64,000 bases of DNA from Diospyros lotus (lineage: Eukaryota > Streptophyta > Magnoliopsida > Ericales > Ebenaceae), in NCBI RefSeq assembly GCF_014633365.1, contig NC_068351.1, forward strand, positions 21,441,366 to 21,505,365, given 5' to 3'. The notes under the pieces are model-generated. The model saw nothing but the letters and a program-made list of their open reading frames with translations, was not told where the DNA came from and searched no databases. Shown piece by piece: positions 21,174 through 33,676 of this stretch. Both the position numbers and the translations under genes were made by a program. How positions within the stretch are numbered: position 1 is the first letter of the stretch; every line of letters begins with the position of its first letter.

Positions 21174-23179
21174 ATTTGGGCTAAATGTAATTTTTAAATC
21201 TATTTGAAAAGGGGACGAAAGTGATAATTTTCAAATTTGTTGGGCCAATTGAGAAGCAAAATATCAAAGTTTAAAAACTTGAGGAAGAGAGCCAAAATGC
21301 AAAAGAAAGAAGCTGAGGGCCAAAGTGTAATTTTTGGAACTTGCTATCAACAGCATGACCGACCACCGCTGCACATGGAGCCCAAATCTGGTGATGGGAC
21401 AGCCGGATCTTGCTAGGGTATGGCCAAGCATGGACCTAGGAAGCTTGGGGGCGAAGCAATAGCCTGTGATTAGCCTAGGGGTAGCTAGATTTCACTTATA
21501 AATAAGCGAAGGTTTCAGCAAAAAATGGAACATCAAATCTCTCGAGTTTGGGAGCGTTTTTGAGAGATTGGATAAAGGGGCTTTTGTTCCTTGGTGTGTG
21601 GGTATCATTTCTGGAGAATTTGGAGTATTTTCATGAAGGTTTAAGTGGGTTTCGAAGGTGGCAAAAAAATCAAGTAGAGTCACCGGAGTCGAGGTTTAAA
21701 ACACCGATCGAGGCACTTCTGGCCACTGTTTTGAACATCCAAGAGTGCTTTCGTGATTGAAACAAGGAGTAGGCCAACGTCGGAGGAATAAATCAACCAT
21801 CGGAGCATCGTCGACGACCAAAAAAAGGTAGAAGATAACTGGCATGTGCGTTACACGCGAGGTTCATCATGCGCAGGGTGCGTGGGTGGTGCATGAGGGT
21901 GCGTGGGTGAGAGGTATTTTCTTATTTTTTTTAAATAATTTTTAAAAAATATTTTATGAATTATGAAGGAGGAAAATTTGGGAAAAACCTTGAGAAGGTA
22001 TTTATTTTGGAATTTTTTAGGAGAAAATAAGGGGAAATTATAGGAAAAAATAGATATTGATAATCTCTTGAATAAATATGATATCCAAGGATCATTGAGG
22101 CTCGAGGTTGAGTAATAGTACGATTATTAAGGCCTGACACAAAAATCGAGGTTGGCATGAGAATTGAGGTATTCTGAATTACAGTTAAGGTGAGTGTTCG
22201 CCCTTATAACTTGGTTTATTGCAAGAGTTTCTACTTCAAACTTGGTTTACTATGAGTGTTTTCTCAAAACTTGATTTAGTTTCATGCAAATGGTTGATTT
22301 CATATGGATGGTTCATCTAAAATGTTATTTACGAATGCATTGAAATACGTGCATTGAGATGTCATTTTGTGTAATGCATCATTACATGTTGTGGTTAAGG
22401 CATTGGCATGTGTGTTGGAAATGGGTAGTGTTTCTGGGATGCATTTGAGTGGGAATGTAATCGCTGACGTGATTATGGTGTGCTAGGTTTCTGCGTTGAT
22501 GTTAACTCTCATGTGTCGGGAGTGGTAAAGATTGTTCCCGAGGTGTCAGAGAGATGCATTGATGTTTCCCCTTTTAAGCTAGGATTGTGTTATGTCAATG
22601 TGTCGATGTGGTTACATAGCCTTTAAAGATATTACTCTTTTCTCGTGATATGGGTTAAGTGCTGAATGAGATTCTCTTGGGCTGGGACATGTCGGACTAT
22701 GTTAGTTTTGTTCATGGTCTTGCATATATTCATGAAAATGTTTGAACTCTCACTTAGATGATTCAGCGTCTAATTTGAACTATGTCCCTAGAATATTCAA
22801 ACGTTCCAGGTGAAAGCAGCGGCGTTAAGGGAAAAAAGGTCATCGCGATGTAGCCATTGTTTACGTATTAGATCTTTAGTAGGTCTTTTGATTATGTTTG
22901 GGATATCCAGATGTTATGTATTATTTTGATATTTTCATGTGAAACATCGATACAGTTACTTGGTTATAAAAGGAATTTTAGGTTATGTATCGTTTGAAGT
23001 TTCAATCTTGCTTCCGCATTTTATGATGATATTACCTATCTTAACTTAATGATTTTTAAGTTTGATATGCTGAGAAGGTAGAATGAGATTATTGGGAATG
23101 ATTTATGTTAAGTGTATGTTGAAATTTTTTTTCCTAAAATCCCAGGTTAACGCACGCTTGGGAAAAGCGGGGTGTTACA
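21174..23179 (+). mobile_element. Long solo LTR inserted in Copia G
   Basis: About 2.0 kb of non-coding DNA ending GCGGGGTGTTACA, with a plus TATA box (CTTATAAATAAG, 21495-21506). Flanks CATAC (21169-21173) and CATAG (23180-23184) form a 4-of-5 target duplication, and the Copia frame resumes across it. It contains the paired hairpins shared with L1, L2, L3 and the right-edge LTR (22754-22773 and 22791-22807). The left terminus is not a clean TG, so its 5' end may be eroded. Confidence 0.7.
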
Positions 23180-24420
23180 CATAGTGAGTGGGAAAGAAAG
23201 TTACAAAACAATTCAAAGATTTTTTAAGTTGATAAACAAAGGTAAGATTAAAAGATAGTTTTGGAACATGGAAGACTCGGTCTATCATAAGAGAAGAAGT
23301 ATGAATAGTACCAAAACCAGACACATTAGAAATAGAGCCAACAACAACAATAATGGGGGGAAGAGATTGACAAGGTGTAAATTTGGTGAATTGACACGAA
23401 TTGCTTGTCATGTGATTTGACGCACCTGAATCAATTAACTAGAAAGTACCAAAGAAGGTAGCAAGTGCCCTTGCATCTGATTAAAAGGTATAGGAGACTT
23501 CGAAACTCAATTTGAGAGTGAAGTAACCTATCATACTTCTCCTTAGAGATCTAAATAACATCCTTATAACAACAACAAAAGAAATAGGTTCACAAGAAGG
23601 AAGAGTTACAGTCATTGTTGTATTGCCATGCTTATCCCAACAACGATCCACGATGTGCCCTTGTTTACCACAAAAAACACATAACTTATCATGGCCTTTG
23701 CCTTTTCCATTGTCACTCCCACGACCATGTACAACCATGGAAGAATGTTCAAGATCAACCCCAACAGAAGACAAGACCAAAGAAGCATATTGTAAGCAAG
23801 AAAAAGTAAATTAAAGTGTACGCATGGTACTGTTCCCAAGCAACTGATTCTTGAGAGTGTTATACTACTCATTTAGATTCATTAAAAAACCACATACAAA
23901 TAGGTCTTCCTATTTCCATTTTTGAGTCTCTAAATTAGTAATGAGAGGTTGAGGTTGACAAAATTCATTGATAATCCCCTTATAGGCAGCAAAAAATTTT
24001 GGTAGATGTCTTTCTCCTTGCTTATGATCCAAGCTACTGAAACAAACAGAAGATACGAGAATTATTACCATCATTAGAAAACATCTCTTTGATAGAATAC
24101 CACACCTACTTAGTAGTTGATGTGCAACCAACAAAGGTAGTGATATACAATTAGATTGACACCATGCTATATATTTGGAATCCTTAGAATTTGGATTATT
24201 CCCAATGAGATTATAGGCATGACCTTGGAATCCAAGAAGGTATGAAAAGCTTGGGACCAAAGAGCATAATTCTTTATATTAAACTCATTGTGCTTATTGA
24301 AACACATATTTGAAGTAGTCATGTTATCTTTCACCCTAAGCCACAAGCATTGCAAGACACACAACCTCAAATATAGAGGCGTAAGTGATTGATCACACAA
24401 GAGAGGATTAATCTATGCTT
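23175..24420 (-). pseudogene. Copia element G: gag and protease
   Basis: In minus order: a Gag start region with KNYALWSQAFHTFLDSK (near 24270-24220), a decayed Gag core, an intact CCHC knuckle CVFCGKQGHIVDRC (near 23690-23650), and a protease active site DSGASNHM near 23430 preceded by an in-frame TAG. The protease frame then runs into the inserted LTR at 23179. Frameshifts separate the pieces. It belongs to the Copia gag type that carries N-terminal 'NYxLW' blocks. Confidence 0.75.
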
Positions 24421-24507
24421 ACAACAAACAAACTAGGGTAAGAAAAGTCATTAAAACGATAACCTAGGATGAAAGAGACGACATGCGGCTACGATTAGAG
24501 TTGAATA

Positions 24508-24520
24508 CACTCTGATACCA
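24508..24520 (-). other. Primer-binding site of Copia G
   Basis: The minus strand reads TGGTATCAGAGTG, an initiator tRNA-Met primer site, between the G 5' LTR and its gag. Confidence 0.75.
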
Positions 24521-24745
24521 TATAAAATAAAAGAATCTAAAAGTATATCTCATAAATGAGGTGTACAATAACTTATATACATGCATCCTTTTCTTATGTA
24601 AGGAAACAGAATAAAATAGGAAACTAACTATACAAGAATGGGAAACTATCTGTATAGGAATAAAATCTATAAACTAGGCAATAATATTATAACCCTACCT
24701 TTTCATAGTATACAACTAATTACACCCAAGAATACGTTATTAACA
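24521..24745 (-). repeat. 5' LTR of Copia G
   Basis: About 225 bp; the minus strand starts TGTTAATAACG at 24745 and abuts the primer site. A short LTR, as in many low-copy plant Copia lineages. The 3' LTR is lost; element G is cut at about 20700. Confidence 0.6.
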
Positions 24746-24766
24746 CTTTCCAATTTGTGCAGTTAT

Positions 24767-25175
24767 TGTGATAATTATTACTCAAAATTCTTGTTTATCT
24801 GTGATTGGGTTTCCTAATTTGACTGACTATGAGTTTGACTGTGATTATGGTATTGTTAAATTTGATTTTATGTGAGATTTATCTCATCTAGAGGAATATC
24901 CTCATGCGTTATCTTTTGATCATGATATTATTTCTTGTGTTCATCCGTAAGTGATTTTAGGTCTATAAATAGGTGCCTAAGTTATATGAAATCTGACACG
25001 GGGTGACATAGAGTGTGTGTGCTAATATCACTTTTGTATTACCATTTTTGGTTAGTGATATTTTTGTTCTTTTTGCCTGTGATTTTTCTTGATTTGGGTT
25101 TTCCACGTTAAATTATGTGTTCGTGTGTGGTTGATTGGTTTGATTATGGTTTGTTGTCAATCCAATTTGTAAAAA
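24767..25175 (+). repeat. 5' LTR of Copia H
   Basis: 409 bp starting TGTGATAATTAT, with TATA box CTATAAATAGG (24963-24973). It matches 41806-42214 with substitutions and small indels. Confidence 0.88.
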
Positions 25176-25177
25176 AC

Positions 25178-25190
25178 TGGTATCAGAGCC
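25178..25190 (+). other. Primer-binding site of Copia H
   Basis: TGGTATCAGAGCC, complementary to initiator tRNA-Met, two bases after the 5' LTR. Confidence 0.9.
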
Positions 25191-25390
25191 ATTGGATCAA
25201 ACCATCAACATTAAACAGATCTTAGCCATTAATCTGCATCATCACATCATCTTCTTCTTCTTTGTTTCAAGCAGCCACTGCCATTCAGCCATCACCACCG
25301 CTGTCGTCAACCAAGCATGCCACCACCATCACCAGCGCCTGTCGTTGCTCGCGCCCACCACCTCGACCCCCACAGCCTTTGCTGTCATCA

Positions 25391-26654
25391 TGATCGTTGC
25401 TGTTGAACAACGATAGATTAGATGAAATATAGATTCAGATTTGCAATAAGGGTGCAACCCAAAGTCGTCTCCCAATGAACCTCAAACGGATCTGTCAAAA
25501 CAAGATTAAACAAGGGGGGTTGTGATGAAAACTGAAATATAAACGTTCAAGAATGAAACAATGATGAATTAAAACGTAACCCGCTATAAACCCTACCTCC
25601 TTACCATGGTAATCCTCGTCTCATTTATGAAAACAATCTGTTTTGGTTTGATTTTCTTTTGATTTGAAAAACTCTTCTACAACCGTAAAAGATTAAATCC
25701 AATCGAGCAATCGCTCATACAAATATACCGTTTCTTTCTAATCAAAGCCTCAATTGAGTACATCAATTAAAACCATCCAAATATCATGCATGCATTCACA
25801 CAATCGCATAAAAGAAACATACATAAACTTAGAGAACGAAAAGAAACAGAATCATCAATTAAAACATGAAAATCGAGTTCCAAATCGGATTCAACAATAT
25901 GACTGAGACTCAAACTAGGCAAGAGGTACAAGAATGTAGCGAATCACAAATGAATTAGCCTTCCATCTTCTTGGTTAAAAATCGTGAGAATTCTCCCAAA
26001 ATCAGCCACTTAATGTGCTTAAATAGAGCTTAGGGAGGAAACCCTAGGTTACCGCCACTTCACAGCCGATTTCTAATAGGATAACGTGCGTTCTGGGCTT
26101 CGGCCCCTTCATACAAATTGTGCATAAGGAAGATTATATGAATTTTGGCTTTTAAATCACTTGATTTGGACATCATAAGCTCAAGTTATGGCCTTTTAAA
26201 GATTCCATGTTTGTGCAGAATTCTAATCCAATTAGGATTTGGCCCAGCTTTTCGGCCCTAACTTGAAGCAATATTTGGAGGCCCAAACGAACTCGGATTT
26301 GGACAAATCATACCATTATGGAAAGGAAAAGAAGTTCTCTACAATATCTTTGAAGACATCATTCACGTTCCGGGATTATAACTTGGCCAAAAACTCGAAA
26401 GAAGCACAGAAGGTCAAATCTGTGAGCACACTTTTGCTTCTTTGTCTCCAATCTCCTTGTTTCCCTTCTTGCCATCAAAATTTCTCATGACCCAGGAAGC
26501 CCTAATCTGTCCAAAATAAGATAAAATAGTGTGAAGCCCAATTCCTATAAAATAAAATAAAATAAAACAAAATCAAGATGAATAAAATGATACAACTAAC
26601 GTGCAAAAAGACTAAATATGAGGGCTAAATAATATGAAAATATGCGCTGTATCA
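25391..26654 (-). mobile_element. Solo LTR in Copia H leader
   Basis: 1,264 bp with TG...CA ends (plus TGATCGTTGC ... GCTGTATCA) and a perfect CATCA target duplication (25386-25390, 26655-26659). Most of it matches 58064-59467, including a shared block near the right end (AATATGAAAATATGCGCT). In minus sense it starts TGATACAGCGC. It has no coding content; the lineage is uncertain. Confidence 0.85.
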
Positions 26655-27157
26655 CATCACCTCTGTCACCAAATCTGAAATTGCCTATGATCGCTGCTTT
26701 TACCACCGTCGTCCTACTACCACTGCCGCTGTCCAGCCAATGCCACAAGCCGTCGTCGACCATCTCTCTCTAGTAGTCAGTCATTGCCTTCAGCAAGACG
26801 TCTCTATCGTCGAGCACCTCTGACTTGTTCAGCATCACTGGCCACCATTAGCTTTCACCATTGTCTATCCTTGCATCTCGTTGTCGGCCGTCCTCCTTGT
26901 CCCTCGTCATTGGCCTTCATGTTGCTGCTTTCTATAGTTATTAACAGCCATTAACAGAAGCTCCAAGCCAAGACCTAGATCTCAAATTGGATCTGGTTTA
27001 ACCCACTTGGATCTACAACCCACTTCAAATTCATCAGCCAAATCCAATAGATTTCAAATCTGATTTTTACTCAAATTTTGCTCAGATTCGATATTTTTAA
27101 TTCATTTTTTAGTTGGGTTTATTATTAAAATTATATGATATTATTTGGGGATATTTA

Positions 27158-27601
27158 ATGGCTTCATTAAAGTATGATATTCCTGTATTGGACTAGTATA
27201 TTAGATTTTCGCTATGGCATGTTAAGATGCGTGTAATTTTGGCATAGATGGATTTAGATGATACACTTTTGGGCTTCGAAAAAATGCCACAATCATGGAG
27301 CATTGAAGAAAAAAAACATAAGGATCATAAGGCCTTGTCTCAAATACATCTGCATTTATCGAATCAAATTTTGCAAGATATTTTGAAAGAAAAAATTGTT
27401 ATCGCTCTATGGTTTAAATTGGAGCAACTATGCATGACGAAGAGCTTAACCAGTAAGTTGCATCTAAAGCAAAGATTATATTCTCATTGAATGACTGAAG
27501 GTACGTCTATTGAGAGTCATTTAACAATTTTTAAAGAAATTATTTCTGATTTGGAGGCCATGGAATTAAGTACGATGATGAGGATTTGGCTTTAATTTTG
27601 A
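27158..27601 (+). pseudogene. Copia H gag, 5' part
   Basis: The probable start is the ATG at 27158 (MASLKYDIPVLD then a stop). A UBN2-type Gag follows, including SIEEKKHKDHKALSQIHLHL and LWFKLEQLCMTKSLTSKLHL. Stops occur at about 27194, 27245 and 27488, with a frameshift near 27566. The frame is interrupted by LTR L0 at 27602 and continues at 39881. Confidence 0.75.
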
Positions 27602-28595
27602 TGTAACACCCCTTCTCCTAGAACTGCTCGAGAAGAGGTGCTACAGGGAAAATAGATAAAATAAAATAAAACTCTCTAATAAACTGGAATCTGATACCAT
27701 AACTAAACATCTCAAAACTGAAATAAAAACTCTGAGTCGAAATAAATTGAAAACCATAAACTCTATCGAAGGGATAATCCCTCAACTGAAATATAAAATA
27801 ATCCTAAATTGACAAGACACTATAAACTAACAAAACTCCCAGACATCTTTTTTTTTTGAGTGGCTCCACGTACACACACTATTAACCACTATTTCTAGGC
27901 CCCACATCTGGTACTCCCCCGCTAGGACCTAGAATAGTGAAGAGTACAAGGTGAGCTACAAAGCTCAGAAAGTAAAAAGTTAGAAAGAATAACTGAACCT
28001 GAATCGAAGAATATCGATACTGATAAATTACTTACTGAACTTGTATTGAGTATAATCACTGTCTGTTTACATTCAAGTAAAAATGTAATGCACATAAACT
28101 ATAAACTAGATGCAGGTATGCAACTAGGCCCACATAATCTGATAATACATACTTGTTTGATCTGAATACTGCATACATAAAAGTTGTAAGCATATACTGT
28201 GGGCATAATGCCCCTAGCCCCCTAGTTGTCATCAGGCGAGCAGCTCATAACTAAACTATAACTGAAACTAACTGGATCCCTGCAGACTAGCCGCCTAGAG
28301 TGCATAATCCAATGCAATGCTCACATATATGCTAGCACATGATATGAAGTGCTCCATATAAAGTCATGCTCCATGCTCATACCAAGAAGTATGCACATAA
28401 ATATCACATAATAATGCTAAACAGGTCATATGATCACTATCAATTATATTGGAATACAAAGATTCTATGAATTATGAGTATGGGCATATTAGATTTATCA
28501 TATTGGGCATGAGAATTCAATATTTGGAAGTATTGAATAATTTAATTTAATTAAAAACTTGAATTAAACATCACTAGAAGCTCAATTGGATATTT

Positions 28596-29160
28596 TGGAA
28601 AGACCATACGGATATGAGGAAAGACATCTGGATATGAAGAAAGCTTATCCGAATGTTATACAAGCTATTCGGATATCTAGAAGAAGTATTTGGATATGAA
28701 CTAGGGCATCCAGATATCTTATGAAGGCATTCGGATGCTACAGGAGCCATTCGGATATGAAATTCAAAACTTAAGAGAGACATCTGGATATGAAACAAGA
28801 CATCTGGATATTAGCTTGACCTATCCGGATGCATGAAGAATCCATCCGAATATCACACACAAAAATATTTGGACACATCTGGATATGATACAAGGTATCC
28901 GGATATCACGCACAAACATCACTGGACACATCCGGATACTGATCAAAGCATCTGGATATTACTCATGAATACCATTGGTCACATCCGGATGTGAAACAAA
29001 ACATTCGGATATCTTAAGAACCATATGGATATAAACAAGGGCCATCTAGATGTCACTCACAAAAGCTTATAAGCCATCCGGATATGCACATAGGCCCTCC
29101 GGATGTCACTCACATAAATTGAAAAATCCATCCGGACATGAAGGAACTCATCTGGATGTG
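28596..29160. repeat. CATCCGGATATG word array in L0
   Basis: About two dozen irregularly spaced units built on CATCCGGATATG. Seven keep an exact TCCGGA core. The rest read TCTGGA, TTCGGA, TCCAGA, TCCGAA or TTTGGA, mainly C-to-T or G-to-A changes. The array lies roughly 0.5 kb downstream of the LTR TATA box once L1 is set aside, so it would be transcribed. Confidence 0.85.
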
Positions 29161-30307
29161 TTCAAATTAATAACCCAGATAAGAACTGTAATACTCGAGA
29201 ATTTTAAAAGGGTTCAAAAATAATTTATTTGGGGGCAAAAATGAAATTATTAGAAGTTTTGGGGTTTAAGTATAATTTCTTAGAGTTATAAACAACCGAA
29301 TCGATTGAAGGGAATGCCCTAGAACATAAGTATCTCTGGAAGAAAAAAGTATGTTGTGGATGAAAATAATATCCCATATTTCGTTTGGTTGTCACGCTGT
29401 TTGAATGAGTCTAGGATACCGAAAAATGGCTATGATAGCAAAGTAAGTCGCCGAATCAGCGATAGGGAATGCCTCGGGACTTAGATGTCTAAAAGAAAGG
29501 GTATGAAGTCATTAATCATATTAAAACATGATTTATGAAATTGAAATAAGTCAAAATAGTCACAGTTTTTGGTACAGCTTCGATTCAGCCTAAATTATTG
29601 AATTGTCGTAGGAAACCTCTAGAAAATCAACGAAATCCTGAGGGGGCTCCCATTTTTCGTAATGAACAATCATGAGGTGGTTTTGGGACGAAACACTAGC
29701 CTGGTGAGAACGTTGGAGCGAAATCGTCCTTATCGAGTAATCTTGGGTTATTAATTTTGTATTTTCGGTATTGAAATACAAATTAATTTGATTTTTAAGG
29801 GTATAATTGCATTAAGGGAATTACCCAAATGAAATTAAGATGGAAATTAGGGGGTTAATGTGTAATTTCTAATTTCTTTATATTAATAGTGTAATATATA
29901 GATATATATATATATACGCATACGTGCGTGTGTGCTGGTGGCAGCTTCCGAGAAGTTCATGGCCGAAATTGCTTAGACTAGTGGTCAAGTCTTGCTAAAA
30001 GAGTGGTGGCCAAGGTGCTTAAGTCGGTGGGTAGCCTATAAATAGAGGGAGAGTGAGAGCAAAATGGAAAATGGGAAATGGAAGAAGGAAGCGACTGAGA
30101 GTTGCAACAAGTGGCCGAGAGCTTGAGGAATCGAGAGGAGTGCTAGGAGTGATGCTGGTGGCCGGAGGAAGCAGCGAGGTAGAGCTTGGAGGCGTCACTG
30201 GTGACCATTGCAACTCCAAGCTCCATGGCAGTGGCTGGTTCGCGAAGCTAGCTCAAGCGGAGCAGCTGCAAATGGCAAAGTGACAAGAAACAATCTGCGA
30301 GGCTGGC

Positions 30308-32853
30308 TGTAACACCCCGCTCTCCCAGAAGGGCGTTACGTAACGTAAGATTCCGGGGATATAAATTTTTTTTTTCCAAATAAAAACCCATCACAAAAAT
30401 CGTTCCCCGAAGATCCTGTTACACCTTCTTAGTATATCAACTATGAACCATCAATAAACTAAGACAGGTACATCATCTCAAATGCGGAAGCTAGATCGAA
30501 ACCTCAATAAATCATAATCGAACTCACTTTATTTATATCATAAAGTTATACCAACGTTTACATGACATTCTCAAAATAAATAACATAACTAAAAGAACAT
30601 AATATAAAACATCCTCTAATCGTTGTCACTCCTCGACAATTATTTTTCCCTTCGCACCGTTGCCTTCACCTGGAACGTTTGAATATTCCAGGGATATAGT
30701 CCAAATTAGATGCTGAATCATCTAAGTGAGAGTTCAAAATCACATTTTTCATGAATGAATGCAAGACATGAAATAAACCAATACACCTGGTAAGCTCTAG
30801 CCCAAGAGAATCCCACGCGCTTAACCCTACCAACGAAAAAAGAGCAATTTCTCTAAAAGTTATGCCACCATACCGACTCGATGACACGACGTGATTCTAG
30901 CTTAAGAGGGGCAAGCCAACGCATCTCTCCAGATCGCGCTTCCACTCTAAGCATCCGGGAACAATCATACAATCCCAACTCCAAAATTTCACATAGGCCA
31001 CCTAGTCATCCTAGTGCAACTTCCCTGGCCAAACGACCTAACACGGAAACCAAGGCGGCTATCCTGACATGCACACCAGCATCAGATACCCCTATTATTC
31101 CATCACGCCCTTGGAGAATTACGACTACACTATTTAGACAACATCCTAGGTTGACATCCCACATGAACAACATAGTATGGACCACCTAGTCGTCCTAGTG
31201 CAACTTCCCTGACCAAATGGTCTGGCACGAAAACCAAGGCGGCTATCCCGACATGCACACCAGCATCAGATACCCCTATTATTCCGTCACGCCCTTGGAG
31301 AATTAGGGCTACACTATCCAGACAACATCTTAGGCTGACATTCCATACGAACCCACAAAACGCAAGACAATGCCATATATCACAATTCCATGCATCATAT
31401 AAACAACATTTTATAAAATGTAATGCACAAGTTCAAAAACGTTTAGGGACAGACCTTCCTCATAAAATCAACCGTCACCGGTTATCATTTGCATGCAATA
31501 AAACCATTTTGTATGAAATCACAACACGTTTAGATAGAACAAGTACCAAGTTTTTGGAGAGAACAACTCACAGTAAACAAGTTTTGGGGGCGAACACTCA
31601 CCTCGAACGAAACTCAGAACACCTTGAATCTTATGCCCAACCTCGACTTTTGTGCAACTCCTCGAGTATTTTAACTAAACCACCCTCTTACACGCCTTCA
31701 CGCGCTGTCGAAGTGCTTCGCGCGTGTGATGCTTCGTGTATGCTTAAAAAGCCCTCTATCCACTAAACCCGAAGTACTCTTGTCTAGCACGAACTTCTCA
31801 CAATTTCGAATGAGAAACCTTTAGCCATGAACCCCTATTTATAGGTTTTGGAAACTTAGCCACCAAGAAACACATATTCTACAATCATTTCAAATCTTCC
31901 AAAATCTTTTCCAATCATTCCAAATCTTCTAAGATCTTCTACAATCATTGTAAATCTTCCAAGATATTATATAATCATTACTAAATCTTCCAAGATATTC
32001 TGCAATCATTGTAAATCTTCCAAGATATGATATAATCATTACCAAATCTTTTAAGATATTCTGCAATCATTCTAAATCTTCTAAGATTTTATATAATCAT
32101 TGATATCCAAATCAAATCTTATTCAAATCAAATCATATCCAATCAAATCTTATCCAAATCTTATCTTATCCAATCAAATCTTATTCTTAAAGTTATCATG
32201 AGCTTTCATCTTATCTCTAACGTTATCATGAGACTTTATCTTATCTCTAACGTCATCATGAGACTTCAACCTTATCTCTAAAGTTATTTATGATGCTTTT
32301 CCTGAATCTCCCAAATGCCCATAGTAAAAAGGTTTCAAGAATTACATTTTGGCCCTAACTTTTGGGTAATTGCACTTAGACCCTTTTCAACATAGTCCCC
32401 GAACGAATTTTTAATTGCATTTTAGTCCCTAAAAATGGATTAATTACACTAATACCCCTAATTTTTAAGTCAATTACACTTTTACCCGAACCTCAAAAAT
32501 TACGATTTTGCCCTTAGCTCAGAAATTAAACTTTTATCTCCAAATATCCATAATCCCTTAAAATATCCTATTTCCTCAAGTATCTGAATCTAAAAATCTC
32601 GAGTATTACATCCCTTACAATCATTCGATTTTCTCAACCTGGTAGATAGCTGTACCGGAAACTCTTTTTGATTCAACTTCTTTTGATGTCTAAAATCATA
32701 ACTCAAATCACTCGTCGATACTATACCATTTTCCTTAGCTATCTAAGGTCCGGGGTACTCCTTTCAGTCGATTCGGCAATTAGTTAACTAAATTCTCAAA
32801 TTGATTTTCAGTTTCTTGAACTTACTTGACACTTTGCAACATAGGGTATTACA
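30308..32853 (-). mobile_element. Solo LTR L2
   Basis: 2,546 bp with TGTAACACCCCGC at the left and GGGTATTACA at the right. Flanks CTGGC (30303-30307) and TTGGC (32854-32858) are a 4-of-5 target duplication. The TATA box is on the minus strand (CCTATAAATAGG, 31845-31834), so the LTR reads minus. It carries the paired hairpins (30672-30689, 30706-30725) and, upstream of the TATA, two tandem-repeat blocks (31857-32290). Confidence 0.88.
31857..32290. repeat. Tandem minisatellites in L2 U3
   Basis: From 31857 to about 32110 a roughly 35-bp unit recurs seven or more times, each built on AAATCTTCCAAGATATT followed by CAATCATT; its core ATCTTCCAAGAT is an inverted repeat. From about 32185 to 32290 a second unit (TTATCTCTAACGTTATCATG) recurs about four times. 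Both lie immediately upstream of the L2 TATA box. Confidence 0.75.
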
Positions 32854-33510
32854 TTGGCGGAGGTCGACGAGGAAGTTGCCGGCGTGCGCGGAAGCAGCCG
32901 TGGCAGCCACGGTTGTTGTAGCTAGGTGACGCGACACTATGGTTGAGGCAGCGACCATGGCGGTCAGCGGCGTTGCGCGTGTAGCAGGGGTGGTCGGTGT
33001 AGGTGCACGGTGGAGTTGGCAAGTGGCAGTAGCTGGTAAGAGAGTTGGGCGGCGGCAACTGTGGTACCCTATTTGCACGCGGGTGTTACAGAGGAAAGAA
33101 GAAGAAAGAGGAGGAAAAAGATGAAGGATAAAGAAAGAAAAGAAGAAAAGAAAAAGGAAAAAAAAAAAGAAAATAGAAGAAATAGAGGAAAATAAGGAAA
33201 AATAGGGAAAATCTTACGAAAAATCCCAGAAAATTTTGAGGATTAATTTGAGGCTAGAGGAGTATGTCAAAGTCAGGAAATTATTCAAACGTGCATTTTG
33301 AGGTTTAGCACGCATTACAAGGTGCAAATCGACTTTTCGAATAAGGTGAGTGGTTTGATTCCAGTTTTACTCATTGTCTTGAAAATGGTTTGGTGTGTGT
33401 GTAGTGGGTTCAGGTGAGCGGTTCTACCCTCTCGATGTAATACCCCGAGAGCCCAGAGAAGTTAGTATATGTCGAGGATAGTGTAAGAAAGGAAAACAAC
33501 ACCAGCTGGA

Positions 33511-33615
33511 TACCTTTTGGGCTGAATGTTGGCAAAGAACTCCCAAGTTAAGCGTGCTTGACCTGGGGTAATCCAGGAATGGGTGACCCCCTTGGGAAGT
33601 TCGTGTAGGCCCATT
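33511..33615 (+). other. 5S rRNA-like domain in Cassandra LTR
   Basis: Matches the plant 5S rRNA internal control region: AAGTTAAGCGTGCTTG (box A area) near 33543 and GAATGGGTGACCCCCTTGG (box C area) near 33577, in the right order and spacing. A second copy spans about 37925-38030. Known in Cassandra as an RNA polymerase III-like promoter region. It is not a functional 5S gene: the ends and parts of the middle diverge. Confidence 0.88.
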
Positions 33616-33664
33616 AGGATAAGTTGTTCCAGATCTTCCTATCGCTCGAGCGGGTCGTTATAAG

Positions 33665-33676
33665 TGGTATCAGAGC
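33665..33676 (+). other. Primer-binding site of Cassandra
   Basis: TGGTATCAGAGC, two bases after the first LTR; complementary to initiator tRNA-Met. Confidence 0.92.

Noticed and set aside
21174..23179. Full-length retrotransposon between the two Copia G parts
   Set aside because: Only LTR-type sequence with one TATA; no primer site, gag or pol inside, so called a solo LTR.
25192..25416. His/Thr-rich ORF after the Copia H 5' LTR
   Set aside because: It starts within the primer-site leader and crosses into the inserted solo LTR at 25391; no Gag motif.
27248..27490. Independent small host gene
   Set aside because: It matches the UBN2-type Gag of Copia H and its frame continues at 39881 across the L0 insertion.
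30019..30283. Overlapping ORFs on both strands inside L1
   Set aside because: They sit just after the L1 TATA box in transcribed LTR DNA, lack family motifs, and similar stretches in related LTRs are not open.
32788..33124. Ala/Val-rich and Pro/Thr-rich ORFs at the L2/L1 junction
   Set aside because: They span an insertion boundary or follow GC-rich LTR sequence; low complexity and no homology pattern.
33511..33615. 5S rRNA gene
   Set aside because: Only the internal control region is similar, and it lies inside both LTRs of a TRIM element with primer site and target duplication. Called Cassandra instead.
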